Position numbers and translations under genes: made by a program. From positions 1,458,555-1,522,554 of the forward strand of contig NZ_FNEQ01000001.1 of assembly GCF_900100205.1 (NCBI RefSeq): a stretch of 64,000 nt of DNA, read 5' to 3'. This DNA is from Duganella sp. OV510. GTDB taxonomy: Bacteria > Pseudomonadota > Gammaproteobacteria > Burkholderiales > Burkholderiaceae_D. The notes beneath the pieces are model-generated. The model saw only the letters and a program-made list of their open reading frames with translations, had not been told where the DNA came from and did not search any database. Each line of letters begins with the position of its first letter. Position 1 is the first letter of the stretch. Shown piece by piece: positions 49,667-58,783 of this stretch.

Positions 49667-50530
49667 ATGCCCATGAATCCAGTCCAACGCCCCATCGATC
49701 CGCTTCAGCAACGCCTCGGCAAACCGGCCGGCGGCTGGCGCGCGAAACTCTACGCCATCATCTTTGAATCCGATACGCGCAAGGGCCGCGCCTTCGATCT
49801 GACGCTGATCGGCGCCATCCTGCTCAGCGTGCTGGTCATCGTGCTGACCAGCGTGCAGTCGATTGCCGCCGAATACGGCGCCTGGCTGCATGCCGCCGAG
49901 TGGTTATTCACCATCCTGTTCACGCTGGAATACATCGGCCGCTGCCTGTGCGTGCAGCGCCCGGTGATGTATGCGCGCAGCTTCTTCGGCATCATCGACG
50001 TGATGTCGATCCTGCCGAGCTATCTTTCGCTGTTCATTCCGGGCGCGCATGTCATCATGGGCGTGCGGATTCTGCGCCTGCTGCGCATCTTCCGCATCCT
50101 CAAGCTGACCTTGTACATTGAGGAATACAGCATGCTGGGTGACGCACTGCTCGCCAGCCGGCGCAAGATCTTCATCTTCCTGTCGGTGGTGTTCCTGATC
50201 GTTTTCCTGCTGGGGACCGTGATGTACGTGGTGGAAGGGCCGGAGAATGGCTATACCAGCATCCCCACCGCCGTCTACTGGGCCATCTCCACCATGACCA
50301 CGGTAGGCTTCGGCGACCTGGTGCCGAAGACCGACATCGGCCGCGCCATCGCCTCCTTCATGATGCTGCTGGGCTGGGGCATCCTGGCCGTCCCGACCGG
50401 CATCATCAGCTCCGAAATCACCTACCAGCGCGGCCGCGCCACATTGACGCCAAGCGCCTGTCCTGCCTGCCTCAGCACCGGCCACGACGCCGCATCGCGC
50501 TACTGCAAGGACTGCGGCGCCGAACTTTAA
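49667..50530 (+). CDS. Voltage-gated-type ion channel with C-terminal zinc ribbon
   Basis: The 287-residue protein has six membrane helices. S4 carries regularly spaced arginines (GVRILRLLRIFRILK), and the pore has the potassium-type filter TTVGFGDLVP. The C-terminus has two CxxC pairs (SACPACLST and YCKDCGAEL), a zinc-ribbon tail after S6. An alternative ATG two codons later is equally possible. It resembles bacterial Kv channels (KvAP/Kch class). Confidence 0.93.
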   Translation: MPMNPVQRPIDPLQQRLGKPAGGWRAKLYAIIFESDTRKGRAFDLTLIGAILLSVLVIVLTSVQSIAAEYGAWLHAAEWLFTILFTLEYIGRCLCVQRPVMYARSFFGIIDVMSILPSYLSLFIPGAHVIMGVRILRLLRIFRILKLTLYIEEYSMLGDALLASRRKIFIFLSVVFLIVFLLGTVMYVVEGPENGYTSIPTAVYWAISTMTTVGFGDLVPKTDIGRAIASFMMLLGWGILAVPTGIISSEITYQRGRATLTPSACPACLSTGHDAASRYCKDCGAEL

Positions 50531-50603
50531 GCAGCATGCAATCATTATTGTGATGAGTTTCAACCAAACGATTAACCGGGCTCAGAAGCCCACCAAGGCT
50601 CCC

Positions 50604-51734
50604 ATGCGACGCACTCCTCCTTTCGTACTGCTGCTGTTGACGCTAGCTTCCGCCCAGGCCCAGACCGTCGTCAAGATCGGCGCCGCAGCACCATATTCTG
50701 GGCAAAGCGCCCACCAGGGCAAGGACATTGAAAATGGCGCGCAAATGGCGATCGACGATCTCAACGCCAAAGGCGTCACCATCGACGGCAAAAAAGTGCA
50801 GTGGGTGCTGCTGGCGGAAGACGACGGCAGCGATCCCAAGCAAGGCACGGCAGTGGCGCAGAAACTGGTCGACGCGGGCGTGGCCGGCGTGGTCGGCCAT
50901 CTCAACTCGGGCACCACGGTGCCGGCGTCCAAGATTTACCACAGCGCCGGCGTGCCGCAGATATCGCCGGCCGCGACCACGCCGCTGTACACCCACCAGG
51001 GCTTCGAGACCGCCTTCCGGGTCGTCGCCAACGACAATCTGGTCGGCCGCGTGCTGGCGCGCTACACGGTCGCCACGCTCAAGGCAAGCAAGATCGCCGT
51101 CATCGACGACCGCACCGCGTTCGGCCAGGGACTGGCGGACGAATTCGTCAAAGGGGTGAAAAGCACCGGCGGCGCGCAGATTGTCAGCCGCCAGTTCACC
51201 AGCGACAAGGCGGTCGACTTCAACGCGATCCTGACGCAGATCCGCGCGCACAAGCCGGACGTGGTGTTTTACGGCGGCATGGACGCGGTGGCCGGCCCCA
51301 TGCTGAAGCAGATGAAGGCGCTGGGCATTACTGCCAGGCTGGTGTCCGGCGACGGCATCTGCTCGGAAAAAATGCCGATCCTGGCCGGCGACGCCCTCGG
51401 CGATGACAAGGTGATCTGCGTGGTGGCCGGTGGCATCGACAAGCAACAGCAGCCGGCCTACGATGCGTTTGCCGCGCGCTACCAGCAGCGCTACAAACTG
51501 AGCCTGCAAACCTACGCGCCCTACGCCTACGACGCCGTGATGGTGCTGGCCAGCGCCATGCAGCAGGCCAGGTCGGCGGACCCGGCGCGCTATCTGCCGG
51601 CGCTGGCCAACGTCCGGTATCAGGGCATCACCGGCACCATCAGCTTCGACGCCAACGGCGACCTGCGCAACGCCGCGCTGACGCTGTTCACCTACCGGCA
51701 CGGCAAGAAGACCAGCTTGCAGGTGGTGCGCTAG
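50604..51734 (+). CDS. Branched-chain amino acid ABC transporter substrate-binding protein (orphan)
   Basis: The 376-residue protein starts at ATG 50604, giving a clean signal peptide (about 1-20, ending AQA), with AAGG just upstream. The mature part begins TVVKIGAAAPYSGQSAHQGK and is a LivJ-type periplasmic binding protein (NSGTTVPASKIYHSAGVPQI, VVFYGGMDAVAGP, YAPYAYDAVMVLA). No permease or ATPase gene is adjacent, so its transporter is elsewhere. Confidence 0.92.
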   Translation: MRRTPPFVLLLLTLASAQAQTVVKIGAAAPYSGQSAHQGKDIENGAQMAIDDLNAKGVTIDGKKVQWVLLAEDDGSDPKQGTAVAQKLVDAGVAGVVGHLNSGTTVPASKIYHSAGVPQISPAATTPLYTHQGFETAFRVVANDNLVGRVLARYTVATLKASKIAVIDDRTAFGQGLADEFVKGVKSTGGAQIVSRQFTSDKAVDFNAILTQIRAHKPDVVFYGGMDAVAGPMLKQMKALGITARLVSGDGICSEKMPILAGDALGDDKVICVVAGGIDKQQQPAYDAFAARYQQRYKLSLQTYAPYAYDAVMVLASAMQQARSADPARYLPALANVRYQGITGTISFDANGDLRNAALTLFTYRHGKKTSLQVVR

Positions 51735-51839
51735 CCCGATCGCCACCACGCGTTCTCTCTCCATTGGCATAACTCGTCTTCCCGCAGACGGCGGCAATGC
51801 GCGCTATGATGGCTGCTTCGTTTCAATTTGGAGTACAGC

Positions 51840-52781
51840 ATGCATCGGATAGGCTACCTGCTGACAGACGGATTTCAAATGCTTGCGCTCGGCACGCAAT
51901 CGGTATTCGAATTCGCCAACGCCGGCCTGGATCAGCCCTTTTATGCGGTGGAACAATACGCGCTGGAGGCAGGCGGCGTGCGCTCGTCGATGGGGGTGAC
52001 GGTGTCCTGCAAGGCGATCGGCGAAGCCGGCCGGCTCGATACGCTGGTGGTGCTGGGCGTCACCGATCCGCTTGGCAATCCAACGCCGGCCGAGCTGGTC
52101 GACTTTCTGCAACAGCATGGCGACACCTGGCGCCGCGTTGCCGGCATCTGCACCGGCGCTTTCATTCTGGCCGAGGCCGGACTACTCAACGGGCGCCGCG
52201 CCACCACCCATTGGGCCTACGGCCGCACGCTGCAGGAGATGCATCCGGACGCCCATGTCGAAGAGGATCGTATCTACATGGTGGACGGCCCGGTCTGGAC
52301 TTCCGCCGGCATGACAGCCGGCCTCGACCTGGCGCTGGCGCTGGTGGAAAAAGACCTGGGCCACGAGGTGGGCCGCACCGTGGCGCATAAAATGGTCATG
52401 CATCAGCGCCGCTCCGGCGGGCAGACCCAGCATTCCGAACTGCTGCAACTGTCACCCAAATCGGATCGCATACAAAATGTGCTTAGTTATGCGCGCAAGA
52501 ATCTGCACCGGGCGGTCAGCGTGGAAGAACTGGCCGAGAGCGCCAACCTGAGTCCGCGCCAGTTCACCCGCGTCTTCACCGCCGAGACCGGACAGTCGCC
52601 AGCCAAGGCGCTCGAAGGACTGCGCCTGGAAACCGCGCGGCTGATGATCGAACAAAGCCGGCACCCGCTGGAAATCATCGCGCGGGAAACCGGCTTCCGC
52701 GACCGCCGACACCTGCGCGAAGCCTTTGTGCGCGGCTTTGGCGTACCGCCACTATCGCTGCGGCGCGAGGCGCGGGTGTGA
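51840..52781 (+). CDS. GlxA-family transcription regulator (DJ-1/PfpI plus AraC)
   Basis: The protein is 313 residues from the ATG at 51840, preceded by TTGGAG. The N-terminal DJ-1/PfpI-like domain (about 1-180) has the cysteine elbow VAGICTGAFILAEAGLLNGR. The C-terminal AraC HTH domain (about 215-313) has VEELAESANLSPRQFTRVF and RETGFRDRRHLREAFVRGFG. It is an activator-type regulator of unknown ligand; relatives control amino-acid and quaternary-amine catabolism. It converges on the SDR gene, with a 136-base gap holding no clear terminator. Confidence 0.93.
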   Translation: MHRIGYLLTDGFQMLALGTQSVFEFANAGLDQPFYAVEQYALEAGGVRSSMGVTVSCKAIGEAGRLDTLVVLGVTDPLGNPTPAELVDFLQQHGDTWRRVAGICTGAFILAEAGLLNGRRATTHWAYGRTLQEMHPDAHVEEDRIYMVDGPVWTSAGMTAGLDLALALVEKDLGHEVGRTVAHKMVMHQRRSGGQTQHSELLQLSPKSDRIQNVLSYARKNLHRAVSVEELAESANLSPRQFTRVFTAETGQSPAKALEGLRLETARLMIEQSRHPLEIIARETGFRDRRHLREAFVRGFGVPPLSLRREARV

Positions 52782-52917
52782 CGGACTCAGTTTTTCCTTG
52801 TCGGGAATAAGGCCAACAATTCTGACACGCCAGCCAGCAGGCCGAGGCCCCGCCGGTGTGGAGATGCCGGCGCCTATTGCGCAGGCGCGACCGCACTGAA
52901 GCAGTCGCGCCAACCGG

Positions 52918-53676
52918 TCAGACCGGGATTGGATTCACCATCATTTCAGCGTTGAAGCCGTTGAATACGCCGTACTCGCCAGGGCCGGGATTGGCACGGA
53001 AGCCCTGGATGGCTTCCACCACCACCTCCTCGCGATCGCTGGCCAGTCCTTGCATGGTTTCGGCGATGAAGGCATCGAGCGGCATGGCGCGCGGGTCGCC
53101 GCTCTTCTTGATCAGGTCAGTATCTACCCACGGCGGGGCGATTTCCTGCACCTTGACATTGGTATCGCGCAGCATGAAGCGCTGCGACATCGCGTAGGAA
53201 TGCAGTGCTGCCTTGGTGGCGGAATACACGGCCGTCACTGCCAGCGGAACGAAGGCCAGCACCGAGGTGTTATGAATGATGGTCGCTGCGGGCTGAGCTT
53301 TCAGGTGCTCGATCAACGCCGAAGTCAGGCGGATGGGGCCGAGCAGGTTGGTATCGATCAAGGTGCGCGTCAAGGCGTCGTCCAGTACGCCACCGGCGTC
53401 GTCGAATGGCATGATGCCGGCGTTGTTGATCAACACGTTCAGCGACGGATAGCGGGCGATCAGCGTCTGCGCCGCTGCATCAATGCTGGCGGAATCGGCG
53501 ACATCCAGCTCGATCGCTTCCATGCCGGGATTGGCTGCCACCACCTGATCCAGCAGCGCCTTGCGGCGGCCGCCGATGATGACCTTGTTGCCGCGTTGAT
53601 GGAAGGCCTCTGCCAAGCCACGGCCGATGCCGGAAGCGCCGCCGGTGATGAAGATAGTGTTGTCGGTCAGTTTCAT
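52918..53676 (-). CDS. Short-chain dehydrogenase (DltE-like)
   Basis: The 252-residue Rossmann oxidoreductase begins MKLTDNTIFITGGASGIGRG (TGxxxGIG cofactor motif), with VLINNAGIM and catalytic AVYSATKAAL (Y-x-x-x-K). The ATG at 53676 is chosen; the frame is open upstream but overlaps the next SDR. It follows that SDR by 34 bases, and both are probably controlled by the divergent LysR gene. Substrate unknown. Confidence 0.93.
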   Translation of the reverse strand: MKLTDNTIFITGGASGIGRGLAEAFHQRGNKVIIGGRRKALLDQVVAANPGMEAIELDVADSASIDAAAQTLIARYPSLNVLINNAGIMPFDDAGGVLDDALTRTLIDTNLLGPIRLTSALIEHLKAQPAATIIHNTSVLAFVPLAVTAVYSATKAALHSYAMSQRFMLRDTNVKVQEIAPPWVDTDLIKKSGDPRAMPLDAFIAETMQGLASDREEVVVEAIQGFRANPGPGEYGVFNGFNAEMMVNPIPV

Positions 53677-53710
53677 AATTTTTCCCAGGTAAGTGATATT
53701 GATTGCGTGA

Positions 53711-54508
53711 TTAAGCGGTGGCGTAGCGTGGCGCTGGCGTGTTGGTCGACAAGTGCGGCGCCAAGGCTTTGCGTGCGGCCTCGTAAGCATCCCAGTGCGC
53801 CACGTCCTGCAGCGATGGAATGGAGACCAGCTCGCCGCGATCAAAGCCGACCAGCGCGGAACGCACCAGGTCCTCGGCACGCATGACGATGTTGGCCGGC
53901 AGGTGCTCAAGTGGCAGACCGCCGGTGGCCCAGAAATCGGTCGCGGTGGCGCCTGGCAGCACGGCCTGGACGCGGATGCCTTTGTCGGCCAGTTCGTGGT
54001 GCAGCGATTGGCTGAAGGCCAGCACGAACGCCTTGCTGCCGCCATACACACCATTCAGCACTTCCGGCGCAATCGCGACGATCGACGAGATATTGATAAT
54101 GCCGCCCTTGCCGCGCGCCACAAAGCCCGGTATGGCCGCGTAGCTGAGGCGGGTCAGTGCCGTCACGTTCAGGTCGATCATCTGTTCCATGCGCTCGACG
54201 TCGCTTTGCAGCAGCGGCGTATGCGTACCGACACCGGCGTTGTTGACCAGCAGCGTGATGCTGGCATCGTCGCGCAGTTTGGCTTCGACCACGGCGCGCT
54301 GTGCGGGAATCGCCAGGTCGGCATCCAGTACCTCGACCATACGCTGGGTGGCGGTGGTAATGCGGGTGGCCAGCGCATTCAGGCGCGAGCGGTCGCGCGC
54401 CACCAGGATGAGGTCGTAGCCTTTATGCGCCAGCTGTTCTGCGTAGATGGCGCCGATGCCGGAGGAAGCGCCAGTGATAAGTGCGGTGCCTTGATAGGTT
54501 TGCGTCAT
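53711..54508 (-). CDS. Short-chain dehydrogenase
   Basis: The 265-residue classical SDR has TGASSGIGAIYAEQLA (cofactor binding), LLVNNAGVGTH, and catalytic NGVYGGSKAFVLAFSQS. It starts MTQTYQGTALITGASSG. It is the first gene of the two-SDR transcript, 164 bases from a divergent LysR regulator; direct repeats GGACATG lie between them. Substrate unknown. Confidence 0.93.
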   Translation of the reverse strand: MTQTYQGTALITGASSGIGAIYAEQLAHKGYDLILVARDRSRLNALATRITTATQRMVEVLDADLAIPAQRAVVEAKLRDDASITLLVNNAGVGTHTPLLQSDVERMEQMIDLNVTALTRLSYAAIPGFVARGKGGIINISSIVAIAPEVLNGVYGGSKAFVLAFSQSLHHELADKGIRVQAVLPGATATDFWATGGLPLEHLPANIVMRAEDLVRSALVGFDRGELVSIPSLQDVAHWDAYEAARKALAPHLSTNTPAPRYATA

Positions 54509-54588
54509 GATGCGACTCCTTGTGAGGGTTAGCGAGATTGCGTGAAGACATAGTAGGCTGAGGCCGCAATCCGGCAAACGACGTAGAT

Positions 54589-54607
54589 GGACATGATTTA
54601 GGACATG
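54589..54607. promoter_or_regulatory. Direct repeat in the SDR/LysR divergent region
   Basis: GGACATG occurs twice with a 12-base period (54589-54595 and 54601-54607). It may be part of a regulator site, though it is not the usual T-n11-A LysR box. Confidence 0.4.
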
Positions 54608-54672
54608 CGTGCACTCCACGACGCTCTCCAGGACCTGCTAAACTGATTTCCTTTGGCGCGACAGGAGAGACA

Positions 54673-55572
54673 ATGCAGGAAATGACTGGCGCCACGCTGC
54701 AAGACATCATGGCGTTCGTCGCGGTCGCGCAGACAGGCAGCTTCACCAGCGCCGCCGAGCGGCTGGGCACCAACAAGTCGAGCGTCGGCAAAGCGGTGCA
54801 AAGGCTGGAAAAACATCTGGCGACGCAGCTGTTTCAGCGCACCACGCGCGCCGTCCACATCACCGAGGATGGCCAGACCTATCTGGCGGCAGCGCGCGTC
54901 GCCATCGACCGTCTGCGCGAGGCCGAGCAGGCGCTGGCTGCCAACCGGGCCGAACCCGTAGGACGGGTGCGGGTCGACCTGCCTGCCGGCTTCGGACGGC
55001 TGATATTGCCGACCCTCGGCGCGCTGCGCGAACGCTATCCCAAGGTGGTGGTGGAACTGTCGCTCAACGACCGGATGTCCGATCCGGTGGGCGACGGCTG
55101 GGACATCGTGGTCCGGATCGGCCATCTCCCCGCCGACAGTGAAATGACCGTGCGCAAAATCTGCGACCTGCAACTCGGTCTGTACGCGTCGCCTGCCTAT
55201 TTGCAGCAACGCGATGCCATCGCGTCGATCTCGGACCTGATGGATCACGACGCCGTGCTGTTTCGCAGCTTCACAGGACAATTGCGCGGCTGGTCCTTGA
55301 ACGATCATGGCCAGCGCCGCGAGTTTGCGCCAACGCCGGCGCTAATACTGGACGGGCATGCGTTTGTCGAAGCGGCAGTCCTCGGCCTGGGTATTTCGCA
55401 AATGATCGACCGCTTCGCCCGGCCCTTTGTGCTGGACGGACGCCTGGTGCATGTGTTGCCGCAGGCCGACGTGCCGGCGCCACCGGTCCATGCACTGATA
55501 CCGGTGGGCCGAAAAATGACCGCCAAAACGCGCGTGGTGCTCGATCACATTGTCGCCACGCTTCAGCAGTAA
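54673..55572 (+). CDS. LysR-family transcription regulator
   Basis: The 299-residue protein has an N-terminal HTH (about 1-65; LQDIMAFVAVAQTGSFTSAA, VGKAVQRLEKHLATQLFQRT) and a LysR effector-binding domain with GRVRVDLPAGFGRLILPTL. An AGGAGAG ribosome site lies just before the ATG. It is divergent from two SDR genes and probably regulates them and itself. It ends 4 bases from the convergent MBL gene. Confidence 0.94.
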   Translation: MQEMTGATLQDIMAFVAVAQTGSFTSAAERLGTNKSSVGKAVQRLEKHLATQLFQRTTRAVHITEDGQTYLAAARVAIDRLREAEQALAANRAEPVGRVRVDLPAGFGRLILPTLGALRERYPKVVVELSLNDRMSDPVGDGWDIVVRIGHLPADSEMTVRKICDLQLGLYASPAYLQQRDAIASISDLMDHDAVLFRSFTGQLRGWSLNDHGQRREFAPTPALILDGHAFVEAAVLGLGISQMIDRFARPFVLDGRLVHVLPQADVPAPPVHALIPVGRKMTAKTRVVLDHIVATLQQ

Positions 55573-55576
55573 TTAC

Positions 55577-56428
55577 TCAGTCAAGGAAGCCAGGCATCTT
55601 CGACAGCTTCTGGTTGTCGACCGGCTCATGCTGGATCACCAGCGTGGCGTGCTTACCAGCGATAAGCTGATCGAGCTTGTTTCCGGACGCCACGGTTTGC
55701 TGGTGGTTATAGTTCCAGGTTGGCACCTGCTGGCGCTGATGGTTTTCGGTAAAGTGCCACTGGTCGCCGGACAATACGTAATAACCGGCGTGATTCAGTT
55801 TGAGCAGCAGCGCCATGCTGCCGGGCGTGTGGCCAGGCGTCTGGATCGCTTGCAGTGTACCGTCGCCGAACAGATCGACATCGCCGTCGATGATTCGTAC
55901 CCGCTGCAGTTTGTCACCTGAGATGTGGGAGCTGAACAGGCCGGCATCAATATAGTGCGCGGCAGCTTTCTTGGTATCCGCCATGGCTTCCAGCTCGCCA
56001 CGCTGGATGATCAGGGTCGCGTTGGGGAAACTGTTGACCTGACCGGAGTGGTCGAAATGCGAATGCGATACGGCGACATACTTGATGTCGTCGGCACGTA
56101 GGCCCAGGTCGGCGAGCTGCTCGACGATGGTACGGTCAAGTCCGGTTGCAAAACTGCCTTCGGTGATAGGGCCGGCAAGATATTTTTCCGGCAGGCCAGC
56201 GTCCCACAGCAGCCAATCGTCGCCATGTTTAATCAGATAGCAGGACATGACGATGTCGTAGGACTGGCCCTGGTACAACCCTTCGTCCGACATCACTGAC
56301 TTGTCGCCCAGCGTCATGTAACCGCAATCCAGCCGGTACATCCTGACGTCCGGCGTGGCCGCGTACGCGGTAGCGGCGGCGGCAAAAGAGAAGGCGGCGA
56401 AGGCGAGCCCGGATAAAAAGCGTTTCAT
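55577..56428 (-). CDS. Exported metallo-beta-lactamase-fold protein, lactonase-like
   Basis: The 283-residue protein has a signal peptide (about 1-24, ending AYA) and an MBL domain similar to N-acyl homoserine lactonases of the AttM/AiiA class. Metal ligands are visible in SHSHFDHSGQ (HxHxDH) and TPGHTPGSMALLL, and the C-terminal HEP region. Length is close to AttM with a signal added. Quorum-signal or other lactone hydrolysis outside the cytoplasm is plausible but unproven. Confidence 0.9.
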   Translation of the reverse strand: MKRFLSGLAFAAFSFAAAATAYAATPDVRMYRLDCGYMTLGDKSVMSDEGLYQGQSYDIVMSCYLIKHGDDWLLWDAGLPEKYLAGPITEGSFATGLDRTIVEQLADLGLRADDIKYVAVSHSHFDHSGQVNSFPNATLIIQRGELEAMADTKKAAAHYIDAGLFSSHISGDKLQRVRIIDGDVDLFGDGTLQAIQTPGHTPGSMALLLKLNHAGYYVLSGDQWHFTENHQRQQVPTWNYNHQQTVASGNKLDQLIAGKHATLVIQHEPVDNQKLSKMPGFLD

Positions 56429-56656
56429 GAGTATTCTCCTGGAAGATGCGTTACGTAGGTGAGGCCGCCAGCGTGATTCAGTTCACACACGCCGGCAACC
56501 GATACGGCAGTATGCCGCCGCAACCGTGTGCGATAAACCAGCCGAAAGGAGACTCTTTGTCGCCCCAGGAGATACAATGTTGACGCATCGATTTGGTGGT
56601 CGCGCCTATCCTGACGCCTATCTGATCTGCGCCGGATGCAACGCCTTGCTAAATCG

Positions 56657-57136
56657 CTACTTGCTAATCGCTATAAGCTTTAGCACGTCCTCTTTGGAAA
56701 ATCGCCCGTCCAGCCACGTCGCGGCGTCCGGGGCAGCAGCGGCGATGACAGCAGCCGCCAACTGAGAGCGACCGTCCAGCACCAGGCATCTGGCTTGGGC
56801 TATCCGGGCAGCATCCAGATAAAAACTGTCGTCAGCCAACCCTGCCTGCTCGGCACAGGCGGCAAAAGCGCGCGCGGCCTCCGCCTGGTTCCCCATACGG
56901 TAAGCGATATAGCCTTTTTCGAATAAATAAGGCTGAGAGTCAGGAGAAATTCTAAGCGCCTCGGACGCTGCTATATCCGCCTTCTGGAAATCCTCTCCGA
57001 TGCCATGAACGTGAGCGAGTTTGCACCACGCAGCGGCGTCCTCCGGCGCAGCGGCTACCCACTGCTTGGCCAGACTCAAGGCCGTTGCCTGATCCTCGCC
57101 ATCAACCGCCCGATCAATATCAATCGCATAGTTCAT
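56657..57136 (-). CDS. Small TPR protein
   Basis: The 159-residue protein begins MNYAIDIDRAVDGEDQATAL and has two to three TPR-like helical pairs (WCKLAHVHGIGEDFQKADIA, YLFEKGYIAYRMGNQAEAAR). No signal peptide. The ATG at 57136 has an AAGGAGAG site upstream. Function unknown. The 289 bases from here to mutS hold a TAGAAT hexamer near 57352 that could be the mutS -10. Confidence 0.75.
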   Translation of the reverse strand: MNYAIDIDRAVDGEDQATALSLAKQWVAAAPEDAAAWCKLAHVHGIGEDFQKADIAASEALRISPDSQPYLFEKGYIAYRMGNQAEAARAFAACAEQAGLADDSFYLDAARIAQARCLVLDGRSQLAAAVIAAAAPDAATWLDGRFSKEDVLKLIAISK

Positions 57137-57425
57137 TTTTCTCTCCTTGCGATCCGATTTCCGCCACATCTTCGCTGACCTGCCCCCGCATGCATTGATC
57201 CATTCTAGCCCCATGCAGCCCCCTTTTGGCGATCTGGAGACGCGAACCAGGCCGCGCATCGTGGACGCGCCATTCCCCACTCACGTCCACATCTGTTCAT
57301 GGCGATCTTCTCCTCATTTGCCTGAATTCGTCAGCCAGCAGCCGAAAGCGGTAGAATGACGGGTTACGCGCGGGGGTGGTTTGCGCTCCCGCAACACCAG
57401 ACTTATCGCATCGCCAGACGAACCA

Positions 57426-57530
57426 ATGACCACAGTCCCGAACGAAATCAACGCCGCCGCAGTCAAGAACAGCCCCACCGAGAAACTGACCCCGATGATG
57501 CAGCAATACCTCTGGGAAATTAAATTTTAG
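57426..57530 (+). pseudogene. mutS: Truncated mutS (5' fragment only)
   Basis: The ATG at 57426 opens a frame reading MTTVPNEINAAAVKNSPTEK, then LTPMMQQYL. The TPMMQQYL segment is the hallmark MutS N-terminus, normally continued by a basic Lys/Arg-containing stretch and then FYRMGDFYELF. Here, after codon 28-29 (about 57510), the sequence turns into WEIKF and a TAG stop at 57528-57530. None of the remaining 850-odd residues of MutS are present in the window. Base composition becomes AT-rich at the same point, so an insertion has split the gene. The rest of mutS should lie beyond the right edge. Confidence 0.85.
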
Positions 57531-57541
57531 AAATTCCCCCT

Positions 57542-58756
57542 CTAGGATTTGCTCAGATCTTTAGTCCCACCCTGCACCAGTCCCCCGTTAGTCCCCAAAA
57601 TTGACGTAAATTGAAAGCTCACAGGCTTCACAACGCCAAACCGCCGACGCTCTAGTTCAGCCAAACCTGAATGCTCTCCCACACCGGAATTGTGTGCATG
57701 AAGCTCAGCAAAACTTAGCGGGCCAATGAACATATTCGCTCCATGAGCCACCACGTGGGCCACGCCGTCACGGTATGGATCGAATCGGCTATCAGCCCAT
57801 AGGGCTTGCTCGTCAGACAGGATAATGAAGTAGCCGTCACCATTTGGCATCACGAGGCCAAGGATGAATCCCGTTTCGATAGCATGAAAGTAAATAGTGT
57901 AAGTGCCACGCACGTGGATGAACTTGGCGACCTGCTGCATGTTAGGAGCTCTCGTCAAGTAATGGACTAATTCACGACGTCGATCACCGTCCCGCTCAAG
58001 CATGGCAAGTTTCAATCGTTTGCTGTAGTCCGAGTCACGGTAAGATTCGCCGAACAGTTGAAAGCCGAAAGCTCTCGCGATCTTAGCCATGAATTTTTCT
58101 TCCGCCCCTGTATCCACGGCCATACTCATGCTCAAGGGGGATCGCGAAAAAGCTAAAGTATGGATCTTGCGAAATTCAGCTCGATGCTCTTCTGGAATCC
58201 GACCTACCGTAGTCTGATCTTCTATCTCAACATCAAAGTTTCCGGCGTAACGCTGAGCTCCCTTGAACTGCAATTCAAAAGATCGAATAGTGAAACAGAC
58301 CTTGCCACTTTGAGCATCGGTCAAGAATAGATAAGCTCGGCCAGGATGTCTTTTCCGCTGGATAGGATTCCCACCAGTATAGGTATCATATATCGGGGCA
58401 TCCTCCAGATGGACATGGTAGACATGCTCACCGTGAGCCCCCTCCCACTTCTCGCAAACCTCACCCTCTTTCAATTCCAAATTTCGAACTTGTCCCTTGT
58501 AGAAAAAAGGTGCCCACGACGAACTTGAATGTGGATCGACAAAATCCATCTGCGACATGGCTTGCACGTTCTTCGTCAATGCCCCCTTCAAGAAGGGACC
58601 ATCAATGACAAGGCCTGCTTTGGAATTGCAGTCTCGGCAAACTGCTCTGGTCTTGAAAAAATCGTCACAGAGTTTGCCGCCGAGGCTTTCGGGAAAAATA
58701 TGCTCCAATGAGAAGAGCCCCGCAGCCTTCTCTTCGTCGCAGTAGATACACTTCAT
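57542..58756 (-). CDS. HNH endonuclease domain protein (404 aa)
   Basis: The N-terminus has a zinc-bound HNH module: MKCIYCDEEKAAGLFSLEHI then FPESLGGKL and AVCRDCNSKAGL, with two CxxC pairs and the catalytic histidine in EHIFPE. The remaining 340 residues are unrecognised and include a beta-rich middle and a region with GTYTIYFHAIETGFILG. It lies 27 bases after the 301-aa gene on the same strand, so they are probably one operon. It ends about 30 bases from the mutS junction. A nuclease effector is likely. Confidence 0.9.
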   Translation of the reverse strand: MKCIYCDEEKAAGLFSLEHIFPESLGGKLCDDFFKTRAVCRDCNSKAGLVIDGPFLKGALTKNVQAMSQMDFVDPHSSSSWAPFFYKGQVRNLELKEGEVCEKWEGAHGEHVYHVHLEDAPIYDTYTGGNPIQRKRHPGRAYLFLTDAQSGKVCFTIRSFELQFKGAQRYAGNFDVEIEDQTTVGRIPEEHRAEFRKIHTLAFSRSPLSMSMAVDTGAEEKFMAKIARAFGFQLFGESYRDSDYSKRLKLAMLERDGDRRRELVHYLTRAPNMQQVAKFIHVRGTYTIYFHAIETGFILGLVMPNGDGYFIILSDEQALWADSRFDPYRDGVAHVVAHGANMFIGPLSFAELHAHNSGVGEHSGLAELERRRFGVVKPVSFQFTSILGTNGGLVQGGTKDLSKS

Positions 58757-58783
58757 AGATTTTTTAAAAAATAGACAGCCAAA

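Noticed and set aside
56577..56765. Short plus-strand frame with a GGAG site before the TPR gene
   Set aside because: Most of it is antisense to the TPR gene and it has no similarity to any family I know.
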